From Euphorbia lathyris (Eukaryota > Streptophyta > Magnoliopsida > Malpighiales > Euphorbiaceae), in NCBI RefSeq assembly GCF_963576675.1, contig NC_088916.1:18824501-18888500 (forward strand): a stretch of DNA of 64,000 bases, given 5' to 3'. Made by a program: the position numbers and the translations under genes. Positions 33,411 to 43,439 of this stretch are shown here, in pieces. Position 1 is the stretch's first letter. Each line of letters starts with the position of its first letter. The notes beneath the pieces are model-generated. The model searched no databases and was not told the origin of the DNA. It was given only the letters and a program-made list of their open reading frames with translations.

Positions 33411-33927
33411 AAATATTTATTATTATCGAAAATTTAACTCTTAATTTTGTTTTTACCCTTACAAACACAATTCTTTACCTGTTTGCCAAACATTAATTTG
33501 TTTTTTATTTTTTTTAATTTACTGACCCTACCTTGCCTCTTATCTCTTTCTCGTGAACGCCTCCGCCGATCTCCTCTGTTTTGCTAATCTGGTGTGAGGA
33601 AACCCTAAATTAGCTTCTTCCTAGTCGCTCCCTCATTTGCCTTTCGTTCTCTCTCTATGACGGCAACAAAGGCCATTGCGATGTGAGGCGGAAGAAGATC
33701 ACCCCAAGTTCTCTCTCTCTGATATTCCATCGGTGTCCATCAGCTGATTTCGTCCTCTGGAATCTAATCTAAACTCTGTTGTCTTCAAATCATTGAGGTA
33801 TTTCTTTAAATCTCTGTTGTCTGGTCTAAACTCTGATAATATTAGAGGCAAATTTGAGAATTCAACAAGAAAAGAAAGCAGAAATATATCGACCTGTGCT
33901 CTCGCGTCCTAGGGCTTGCTCGAAGCC

Positions 33928-35400
33928 ATGGCCACCGTTCTTCCATCCTCCCACGACCGCCCCCCTCGGGCGCCGCCCGACGGCCGGACCGGCTCGGATC
34001 CCCTCTCTGCGTCTGTGCTACCTCGCCGCTCTTGGAGGGATCTTCTCCTCGATAAGGAGGTTATTCGCGATTCGCGTCGGGGTGAAAATTTGCGTGAATT
34101 GGGTCAAGTAGCAATTGAGGTTTCATCTGATAATCCCCTATATCCGAAAGTATCCCCGACACCGGAATTGAGGAAGAAACTAGAGGCACCATGGGAGAGT
34201 GCATTGATCATAAAGCTTCTTGGCAAGAATCTTGGATACATGGCACTTCATAAACGGGTGATGGACATGTGGAAACCAATTGATAGCATCAAGATGATGG
34301 ATTTGGGGCATGGCTTCTTTATGGTCAATTTCGATGATCAACTCGATAGGGAACATGTGATGAAAGATGGCCCATGGTTGATTCAGGGAAACTATCTGAC
34401 TGTCCGGACTTGGTCCCCATCTTTCTCTCCATCAGACTCGCTCATTGAATCGACCCTGGTATGGATTCGTTTACCTGAACTTCCCCTTTACTATTTTAAC
34501 CAGGATGTCCTTCTTACTATTGTGGAGGCTATTGGTAAGCCAATTAAGGTTGATGAGAACACGGCCTTTGCGGACCGGGGTCGTTTTGCTAGAATATGTG
34601 TTGAAATCAACCTGATGAACCCACTTATTGCCCGTTTTGAACTTGATGGTCAGGAGCAACGTGTTGAGTATGAGGGCCTTCACATTGCCTGTACGAATTG
34701 TGGGCGCTATGGCCATTCACGACAATCCTGTCTTTGGCCCAGCGTGCATCGGGTTTAGAAGAGAGCGCAGGTTGATATGGATGTGGAGGGTCCTAAGGAA
34801 GGGGTGAGGGATGGTGGCAAAATGGGTGCTAACCCCCTGAATCTTGAATCTTCTCATCAGGATCCCCCAGTGGTTGAATATGGTCCTTGGATGATTGTTC
34901 CTAGACGGAAGCAAGCGTCAAGGGGAAGAAACACGAGAGTTACAGCAGTTGATCCGGGTGATGTCCTAGTCAACCCATTTGCTGCCACGGGAGGGGCGTG
35001 GAGTGAATTTGATTCCATGATCTCAAAGAATCCTACCTTTACTAGTCCACCAGCGAAAGTTGTCACCACGGGGAAGGGGAGGCGGACTCCTTTAAAGGAT
35101 CGCACTAATTTCACAGGCCCCCGTCCTCAAGACATTGATGCCGGGATGTCACCTAATGCTTTTGCTAGTTTAGCTGATCTGGGGGATGGAAGCATGGGTT
35201 TCGATGGTGAGAAACCGCCATCGGGTTTTCAGTTAAATATCAGTAGGGCCAAACGGTCTAGAACCATTATAGAAGCAGGGGAGAACAGCAACTCTGGGGC
35301 CACGCAACAGGATCGGACTCAGCAGAAATCGCATGGGTCAGGAGCCTCGTTGCCTAGTCGTGAGGCGTCCACGGGGGTGGACATGGTTACAGGGATTTGA
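33928..35400 (+). pseudogene. LINE ORF1 (RNA-binding protein), one stop
   Basis: The first ATG of the frame is at 33928 (MATVLPSSHDRPP). A DUF4283-type domain follows (MDMWKPIDSIKMMDLGHGFF, KDGPWLIQGNYLTVRTWSP), then VWIRLPELPLYYFN and the CCHC knuckle CTNCGRYGHSRQSC. ORF1 proteins of plant LINEs bind element RNA. An in-frame TAG at 34756-34758 splits the frame right after the knuckle. The same frame then continues to TGA at 35398-35400 with a low-complexity tail including VVEYGPWMIVPRRKQ, a typical ORF1 C-terminal motif. Apart from the stop, the length of about 490 codons is normal. Confidence 0.88.
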
Positions 35401-35492
35401 TTCTTGGGCTGCTTGTGCCCTTGTGTGCAGGGAGAGTTAGGGCTGTGCTCTTCATCCTCTGTCTTTGCGGTTTACCTTTGGTTTATAGTCTA

Positions 35493-38400
35493 ATGCAGTG
35501 TATTGTTTGGAACTGTTTTGGTGCAGGGAGTCGTGATTTTCAACGGTCTTTACGTTTCCTTAATAAGACGCACATGCCTTCTATTCTGGCTCTTCTTGAG
35601 CCTAGGATACCGGGCACCCGTGCGGACCCGTTACGAGCTTCTTTGGGGTTTGACTCTATGGAGATTGTTGAAACCGAGGGGTTCAGTGGTGGAATTTGGA
35701 TGTTTTGGGATTCATCTCGGATCAATGTGAACATTATGGTGCGGGATCAGCAGTTTCTTCACTCTCATGTTACCTTGATTGGGGGTCAGATGCATGGTTC
35801 TACCTTTGCTCTTTTTATAGTTTATGTCCGTCCTCAACAGTATAGAAAGCAGATCTTTATGAATACTTTGCGGGAGCTCCAGCAGTCTATTCAGATCCCT
35901 TGGGTCATTACCGGTGACTTCAACTGCATTAAAGCTGCGAATGAAAAGTTAGGTGGTTCGGGTCTGGTCTCTACTCGATGCAATACTTTCAGCAATTGGA
36001 TTCAGGCTCTAAACTTGATCGACCTCGGCTTCATCGGCCCCCCTTTTACCTGGTTCCATGGCCGTTCCCCTAGGACGCGGGTTGCTTGTCGGCTGGACAG
36101 GGCATTATGTGATTTGGATTGGAGGCACTTGTTTCCAAACGCTTTCGTCAGGCATCTTCCACGACTGCATTCGGACCACTCTCCGATCCTAATTGATGTA
36201 AAATCAGCCACCACACAACCTGCTCGGTCTCCCTTCGGTTTCAGGCGGCTTGGTTCGAGCACCCTGGGTTCCTTGAGTTCATGAAGTCTACTTGGAAGGA
36301 TAATCCGAATCTGTCGGAGCAGCTGTCCTCGCTCGCAAACTAGTTAAAGGGCTGGAACATGAACGTCCTTGGGAATATTCTGATTCGGAAGAAACGGGTG
36401 TTAGCCCGGCTTGGTGGGGTTTAGAGGCGTCTCTGTAATGAGAATCATGGGGGTCTGTTCAAGCTTGAAAGGAAGCTGTCTAATGAGTTATCCGCAGTTT
36501 TACGTTAGGAGGAGCTGTTGTGGTTCCAAAAGTCTCGTGTCAAGTGGATTAATTGTGGGGACCAAAATACATGGTTCTTCCACACGTCTACGATTATCAG
36601 ACGTCGGAGGAACAGAATTGATGGTATTCAGGACGAGCATGGGGTCTGGTTGTGGGATCCAGGTGCGATTAAAGATTTAGCTATGAACTACTTCCAATCG
36701 GTTTACAGGGAGGAGAACTGCAACAGGAGGCCCTTGCAACTGCGTAATCGGTTTCCTTGCTGGGACGATGGGGATCTGGGATTTCTTAGCACTCCGTTCA
36801 GGGCTGAAGAGGTGAAGTGTGCCTTCTACAGTATGTCGGCTTTGAAAGCACCGGGTAAGGATGGCTTTCACGCAGGGTTTTATCAACGCCTTTGGCACTT
36901 AGTGGGGCAATCAACTACTGATTGCGTTCTCCGGGCACTAAATCAGGGCGTGTTGGAGGACACTTTGAGTGATACTCTAATCACTCTTATCCCAAAGATA
37001 CCATCTCCTTTGAAGCTGGCCGATTTTCGCCCTATCAGTTTATGCAACGTCCTCTATAAAGCAATTACCAAATGTATCGTTCAACGTCTGAAACCTCACC
37101 TTCAGTACCTTATTGGGCCTTACCAGAGCAGCTTTGTCCCTGGGCGTCAGATTACTGATAACGTGATCCTTATGCAGGAAGTCTTACACGTCATGAAACA
37201 CAAGAAGGGTAGGAAAGGGATGATGGTGTTGAAGCTCGATCTCGAGAAGGCTTATGACAGAATAAGCTGGTCTTTTCTGCATGATACCTTGTGTTGTCTG
37301 GGCCTTCCGGATCATTGGATTCATTTGATAATGCAGTGTGTTTCTTCCACTAGGATGGCTGTACTGTGGAATGGTGAAGCCTCCTCTGATTTTAGTCCGA
37401 CCCGCGATTTGCGCCAAGGGGACCCGCTCTCTCCTTATCTTTTTGTACTGTGCATTGAGAGGTTAAGTCATATAATCCTGGATGAAATTAATGCAAAGAA
37501 TTGGAAGCCAATTGCTCTCTCTAGGGGAGCCCCCCCCCCTCTCGGATATGTTTTTCGCTGACGACATTATTTTAATGTCGGAAGCGTCGGTGGAGCAGGC
37601 TGCTGTGATCAAACGGGCCTTGGATCTTTTCTGCGATGCGTCTGGTCAAAAGGTTAGTTTACCCAAGTCTCGTGTGCTTTTCTCTACCAATATTTCGGGT
37701 CGTATGGCTGATGCTATCTGCTCTGAACTTCGGGTTACACGCACAACTGAGCTCGGTAAGTATTTAGGGGTGCAGCTGTTACAGTCACGGGTTACTAAGG
37801 AGACTTTTCAGGTAGTGATTGACAGGGTGCAGTCGCGCTTAAGTGGTTGGAAATCACGTTGTCTTTCAATGGCCGGGAGAACTACGTTAATTAAAGCGGT
37901 AACCTCTTCTATCCCCGCTTATACTATGCAAACGGCGCTCCTTCCCATGCATTCTTGCCGCCGGCTGGACAGTTTGAACCGTCGGTTCCTTTGGGGTGGT
38001 TCTGAAATCCACCGGGGTATTCATCTTTTGAAATGGGACATGGTCTGTCGCCCTCGCTGCGAAGGGGGCCTAGGGGTTAAAAGAAGTCGTAACATGAACC
38101 TTGCCCTCATCACTAAGTTAGGATGGCGGATGCTAATGGAGGACAAAACCGTGTGGGTAAAGGTGCTTCGCCATAAATATGCCCGTGGAAGGGTGGGGCT
38201 CAATTTATTTCGGATTGGCTCCAACCCAAGTTTTATTTGGAGGTGTATAGTTAAGAGTACAGGGATCTTACGGGCAGGATTGGAATGTCGGGTTTGTAAT
38301 GGTGCTGAGACCCGTTTTTGGGATGATGTTTGGGTGGGAGGGGCTCCCCTTGCAATGGAGGCTACTTACCGTATCCCGTCTGAGACTCTTGAAAGGTCAG

Positions 38401-39617
38401 TTTCCTCTTATTGGATGCAGGGAGGCGGTTGGAATTGGGAGGAAATTAATCGTTATCTTCCGGCTGGGTCCTTATTACGTTTAGCGTCTATGGTAATTTT
38501 CCCGGATAACAGTAAGCGGGATTCTTGGAGATGGGGGCCAGAGGTGACAGGGAGGTTCAGCGTTAGAACGGCCTATCAGTTAACTAGAAGTCCAGGGATC
38601 GTTGTGGATGCGATTCGAACTTGGAAGAAGGTTTGGCTGCTGCAGGTCCCGGAGCGGCTCCGGTATTTTGTCTGGCTTACTTTACAGAATGGCTTATTGT
38701 CAAATGAGAATAGGGTTCGACGGAGGTTAAGCGACGATGATTCCTGCTCGTTGTGCGGCGGGTCCGAATCAATCCTCCACATTTTGCGCGATTGCCGTGC
38801 TGCGCGACGGACTTGGTTTACTTGGGTAAGCGATGAGAACCGTGAGGGTTTTTTCAGTAGAGGCGTCGTTGATTGGGTCTGGGAGAACTGCACTGTAAGA
38901 AACAATAGTAGCAGGGGGTGGCCGGAAACCTTTGTCACAATTATATGGTGGTTGTGGTGCTGGAGATGTATGAGGATTTTTGAGCCTGTTGAAACTTCGG
39001 TTCCGGATAGGGACGGTTTCCTTCAGCAGCAGGTCATAGGGTTTAGAGCTGTAGTGGGGTTTGAACAACGAATGGATAAAGGAGCAATGAAGGAGATTCT
39101 TGTTGGTTGGAAACCCCCGGATGCGGGATGGGTTAAATGCAACACCGATGGGGCCAGCAAGGGCAATCCCGGGCCTGCATCTGCGGGGGGCATTTTACTA
39201 AACGAGAAGGGCGGCTGGATCCATGGGTTCACGGTTAACCTCGGCATTTGTACGACAATTCTTGCGGAACTCTGGGGCTTATACTTCGGGCTCCGTATCG
39301 CATGGGAGAAAGGTTATAGGCGAGTGTTGTTTGAGCTTGACTCCTCAGTGGTGGTTCAAATGGTTCAGGAAAGCACGGAGAGTCACCATCAATGCTATTG
39401 GCTGGTTAACGAGTGCCACAGACTGTTCACTCGCGACTGGGAGGTTAAAGTGGTGCATGTTCTCCGAGAAGGAAATCAATGCGCGGATTGGATGGCAAAC
39501 TACGCAGGACATCTGTCTTTGGGTATTCACGAGTGTGAGTTGCCGCCTGCAGGCATCCAAGAGTTTCTTTTTTCAGATTTATGTGGAATAGGCCATCCTC
39601 GGATGACCCGTTCTTAG
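35493..39617 (+). pseudogene. LINE ORF2: endonuclease-RT-zf-RVT-RNase H, broken
   Basis: The preferred start is the ATG at 35493 (MQCIVWNCFGAG), the usual beginning of the APE-type endonuclease. The open frame extends further upstream without an ATG. Endonuclease: ALLEPRIPG, ITGDFNCIKA, SDHSPILI. RT: LKAPGKDGFHAGFYQ, DFRPISLCNVLYKAITK, FVPGRQITDNVILMQE, LKLDLEKAYDRISW, LRQGDPLSPYLFVL, FADDIILM. The zf-RVT is CSLCGGSESILHILRDC. RNase H: KCNTDGASKGNPGPASAGG, AELWGLYFGLRIAWEKG. Breaks: a frameshift near 36236, three stops at about 36341, 36421 and 36506, and a frameshift at a ten-C run (37530-37539) just before the FADD catalytic site. From 37540 to the stop at 39617 the frame is intact. Confidence 0.92.
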
Positions 39618-39674
39618 TCCTTCGTTTCTGTTTTTTGTTTCGGGCCTAGTTCCCTCATTTCTACCAAAAAAAAA

Positions 39675-40296
39675 TTTGTTTTTTATTTATTTTTTAAAGC
39701 ACTCAATAGAATAAATTCAGTTTCAAAACCCCGAAAGTTCAAACCGGAATTAAATCCTACAACCTAAGAAGCAAAACGGTAAACAAGAACGAATCGCAGA
39801 ATAACAAATCGATGACCAAAAATAATGTGACGATATAGAAGTATAACACGAAACAATGATAATCCAAATATGAATGACAAAATGCAAATTTTTATTGTGT
39901 CATCTCCCTTTTTCTTCACTCTAATTTTGAAAGCACAACTTTGAGCTGCACTTTGAATTGAAAATGCCAATTCTTTTGAGACTTTTTTTTTTCGACTTTT
40001 TTTTTTTTTTTTGCTGCTTTTTTTTTTTTTGAATTGAATTGAAACCTTAATTCAATTCCACTACAACCTCTTTTTTCGATTTGTTTTTCTATATATCTTC
40101 AATAAACTAGAGTTGGTTAGGTAGAATAGATAATTCTTTTTTTTTGAATTTTAGATTAGGTTAAAACCTATCTTTTTCGACAAAACTGAAGAAAATTGAG
40201 AAAAAAATAAAAATAAAAAAATTAATGAAAAAAAATAAAAATAAAAATAAACGATTGACAGATTGACAGATAGATGAACCTGAAAAGTTAGAGCTC
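39675..40296 (-). other. T-rich stretch; leader of the next retroelement
   Basis: Long T-runs at 39980-40035 and A-rich runs at 40200-40250. On the minus strand this lies just downstream of a primer site, so at least its right part is the 5' leader of a retrotransposon whose coding region has been lost. Confidence 0.45.
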
Positions 40297-40309
40297 GGCT
40301 CTGATACCA
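40297..40309 (-). other. Primer binding site (tRNA-iMet)
   Basis: The minus strand reads TGGTATCAGAGCC, three bases from the LTR end at 40313. Confidence 0.85.
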
Positions 40310-40312
40310 AAC

Positions 40313-40995
40313 TGATGCGAACCCACGAGGAACGGTGCCTCGAAAACCCGACAACTAGATTTGATTCCCAAGAAAGCTAACGAATCAGGGTTGGATAGAA
40401 AAGAACCTTTGTAAAACAGAGTTACAAAGACCCAATCCCAATCTCCAACAACCAAGAATACGATCCGAATGATAAATTGAGACGGAAGAAAACCCCTGCA
40501 AAACGAAGTTGCAAAGACCCAATCCCTAGTCTAACTAACAAGGATTCGATTCTGAATTGTTCAGTTGTAGTGCTCCAAAGAACACAAGAGAAACCCTCTC
40601 AAGAGAAGAAATTCCAAACTTTAATTTTGATGATAATCGATGTCTGCCATTACAATCCAAGGGAAAGCTATAAATACCTAACCTAATTCTAATTAGTTTT
40701 TGGACGTAATAGTCCTTACAATAAAATAAGGAATGAAATAGGAAGTTAAGGGTATATTGGTAACCTTCCTAATTATTAAATAAAACAGAAGCCGATATCT
40801 GTTAAGCCGTGCCCACGTCAATTTCCAGGCCACTTTTGTTATGAAGAAACAGAAGCCGATATCTATTAAGCCGTACCCACGTCAATTTCCAGGCCACTTT
40901 TGTTATGGAAAAACAGAGGCCAAAGTTGTCTAAGCCGTGTCCACGCCTTAGGAAAACTTCTGAAATTGTTGCAAAATCCTTGAGAACAACGCCAA
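40313..40995 (-). repeat. LTR with internal sequence on both sides
   Basis: The minus-strand end is GTGGGTTCGCATCA, followed by a tRNA-iMet primer site, so the right side behaves as a 5' LTR. Yet the other side (40996-41268) is the 3' end of a polyprotein, so it also behaves as a 3' LTR. It contains a TATA-like TATTTATAGC (minus, near 40670) and a 62-bp tandem duplication at about 40790-40912 (AACAGAAGCCGATATCT, CACGTCAATTTCCAGGCC). The outer boundary is approximate. Confidence 0.65.
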
Positions 40996-41268
40996 TCAAT
41001 CTTGAACATTCTCATGTGAGTCCGAATGCTCCAATTGACTTCCGTATTCACATCTTATGCAACTTGAAAGAGATATGACAATTAATGGACCATTAATTTC
41101 AGAAACTACGCTTTTATCCGCGACGTCCATCACTTGGACCATATATGATTGAAGCTCCTCTTCAAACTGTTTGGCTCTTGCTCGGGTAATAGGTCCATCG
41201 GGAAGCTTTAATTGAGTGATGTGAGATCCCAAGTTTGAGCTATGATTTCCATTTTCATCATATAGCAA
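40996..41268 (-). pseudogene. 3' end of a retrotransposon polyprotein
   Basis: Minus-strand frame with LPDGPITRARAKQFEEELQ, a phrase typical of the region after the integrase in plant Ty3/gypsy polyproteins. No catalytic domain remains. It abuts the LTR. Confidence 0.6.
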
Positions 41269-41284
41269 ACGTTTCTATCTGTTT

Positions 41285-41440
41285 TGTTCATAGGTCAGCG
41301 AACTTCGCATCCCACTCTATTGCTCGGACGGTTGTTTCTAGTTCTCATCATGGGGTTTGATTGTCTGAGCCTTCCCTTTCGTTTGTAACACCTATTTGCC
41401 GATTTATGAATTAAGCTTTTGAGTAAAAAAAAATACTATT
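41285..41440 (+). pseudogene. Very short LINE 3' end
   Basis: The frame reads HRSANFASHSIARTVVS, the 'ANRAAHSLAR' end of a LINE RNase H, followed by a stop and a tail ending in an A-run (41428-41436). Confidence 0.5.
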
Positions 41441-41908
41441 AAAATACTGAAAGTCTCGCAACCATTGTCGAATCCTTCTATTTGACCGAAATTGAAACTT
41501 TATCTATCCATCAAATTCTAATTGAAAGAAACTAATCAATATGTAGTTGTGTTATAAAAATGTTCTACTTTATAACGAGGAGAAAATCAAAATAGTATGA
41601 TGCCTTATATGCATTTTTATATAATTTTTATTTTTTCATTTATAATATGGTATATATGTGATTGTCATGTCATACTTAAATAATTTTTTCAACATGACTG
41701 TCATCTCACTAATCTAGTTACTTGCTCTGTTTTAAAGTGTCAAAATAATTTTATTAAAATACAAATAAAAATTCAATAAATTATTGAACATACAAAATCA
41801 AATAACCATTCCAAAATATACTCTAAATTTTATGACCATTGATGCAATTTTGTAGTTTACTTATTTTATCAATAATTTCAGTAAATGTGACTTTTTTTTT
41901 TTTTTTTA

Positions 41909-42409
41909 GGGTAAATTTCAAATAAAACTCATGTGGTTTCACTAATTTTCAGATAAATGACTGTGGTTTATTTTTTGCCAAAACGAAGACTGGGGTTTTC
42001 AACTTTAGAAAAATAAGGATTTTTTCGATTAATACTATTAAAATCACCATTTATGACTTCAAAAAATGAGATGTTCTAAGAACTACTAATATTCTAAACA
42101 ACTTTAATTTTTTTCAACTTTTTTATTTCGAGATTATTTAGGTGATATTTGGTAAAGAGAGAGAAAGCTAATGTTTAGAGAGAGAAAGTTCTAAAAAAGA
42201 TGATTTTCTAAAATCGAAAATGTAGTTACATAGAAAATATGATATTGAACAACTTTAATTATTGAAAATTTTAATTTTCAGGTCATTAAAGATAGTTTTA
42301 ATTGCATTATTAAAAGTGCGAAACCTCAATCTTCGTTTTGATAAAAAATAAACCACAGTCCTCTATCTGAAAATTAGTGAAACCACACGGGTTTTATTTA
42401 AAATTATCC
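41909..42409. mobile_element. Mutator-like MITE, long TIRs
   Basis: 501 bp with about 90-bp inverted repeats: GGGTAAATTTCAAATAAAAC and the inverted GGATAATTTTAAATAAAACC, both then with GTGGTTTCACTAATTTTCAG. Flanking 9-mers TTTTTTTTA and ATTTTTTTA match at eight of nine positions. No coding capacity. Confidence 0.8.
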
Positions 42410-42445
42410 ATTTTTTTATTATTATTATTTTCTCTCTCGTAGAGT

Positions 42446-43266
42446 TAGGGGTGCACGTGGTCGGTTAACCAGTCCATTAAGGTTAATTCGGTCGGTGAAC
42501 CATTTTATCGGTTTTTTAAAAACACTAACTATAACTAATCCACTAAATTCGGTTAACCACTAAACGGTTAACCAATTATTTCGGTCGGTTAACCTTTTAT
42601 TTCGGTTTCTAACTATTAGTAAATAAAATAATAATAATAATAAAACTTCTAATTTTTTATTGTGAGTGGAATGATGGGTCAATGGCGAGTTGAAGAGATT
42701 AACGACGGAAATGGAGATATGCGTGCATTATGTACGAGCGGACTATGGATTGGACACTGCATTTCCCCTTAGATCAACTCTTGGCATTAAATTACTATGT
42801 TTTTTTGAACCAAAATTCTTATCCTATGTGCTTTACCAACTAAGCCATATCCATGTATATTAATTTCACTAATTATCTACTTTATGATAAATTTGATAGT
42901 ACACGACATTTGGGATGAAATATTTCATCGTTGAGCCTTAATCATCAGAAATAATTAGTGTTTCTTATTAAATTTTTGTTACTGATCCATGTATTTATTT
43001 TAAGTGGGATAATGTATAGTTACATGTATACGTATAAATAAATAAATATATTTTTGTTGTCAAAAAAATAAATATATTTTTATATATTTAATTGAATTCG
43101 GTCGGTTTCGGTTAACCACGGTTTTTAAAATATGAAAACCGTAGCCGTAACCATTAACCACTATTTTTAAAATTAAAAACCGTATACTAATCCATCGGTT
43201 TCGATTAACCTTATTTTCGATTTGGTTTCGGTTTTTTGGTTTTACGGATTTTTGTGTGCACCCCTA
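42446..43266. mobile_element. hAT-like non-autonomous element
   Basis: 821 bp with terminal TAGGGGTGCAC/GTGCACCCCTA and a perfect 8-bp duplication CGTAGAGT (42438-42445, 43267-43274), which fits hAT. Subterminal regions are full of CGGTTAACC words. It carries a tRNA-like segment in its middle. Confidence 0.92.
42796..42852 (-). repeat. tRNA-like / SINE-like segment
   Basis: The minus strand reads TATGGCTTAGTTGGTAAAGC, which matches the polymerase III A-box consensus (TGGCTTAGTTGG). A weak B-box-like GGTTCAAAA follows about 40 bases later. No cloverleaf 3' half was found, so this is not a functional tRNA gene. Confidence 0.45.
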
Positions 43267-43381
43267 CGTAGAGTGTGGCTCAATTGCTAAATCATAATGA
43301 AATGAGAGATTGAATCACATTATAATTTTTCACGGAATAGTATAAGGGCTCAAATGGAATTTGGGCAAAAGAAAGAAGCCC

Positions 43382-43392
43382 TAATATAAAAG
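43382..43392 (+). promoter_or_regulatory. TATA box of the MAM33-like gene
   Basis: AATATAAAAGG lies about 48 bp upstream of the ATG, so the untranslated leader would be very short. Confidence 0.55.
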
Positions 43393-43439
43393 GAAAGAAA
43401 AGGATTGGAAACACAAATCAAATCGTTGAAACCCTGGAG

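Larger units (their letters stand above)
33518..39672 (+). mobile_element. Near full-length L1-type LINE with RNase H
   Basis: About 6.15 kb with a 5' leader, ORF1, ORF2, a short 3' part and an A-run at 39666-39674. AATTTGTTTTTTATTT occurs on both sides (33495-33510 and 39673-39688) with further near-match, giving a target duplication of 16 bp or more, which is typical of LINEs. ORF2 contains endonuclease, RT, zf-RVT and RNase H, the arrangement of the plant L1 subgroup that acquired an RNase H domain. Stops and frameshifts break both ORFs. Confidence 0.92.

Noticed and set aside
34857..35114. Minus-strand frame over LINE ORF1
   Set aside because: Shadow of the ORF1 C-terminal tail.
38576..39247. 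Minus-strand frames over the LINE
   Set aside because: Antisense shadows of an intact ORF2 section with zf-RVT and RNase H motifs.
42796..42852. Functional tRNA gene
   Set aside because: Only a 5' half with an A-box; no anticodon arm, T arm or acceptor pairing could be found.
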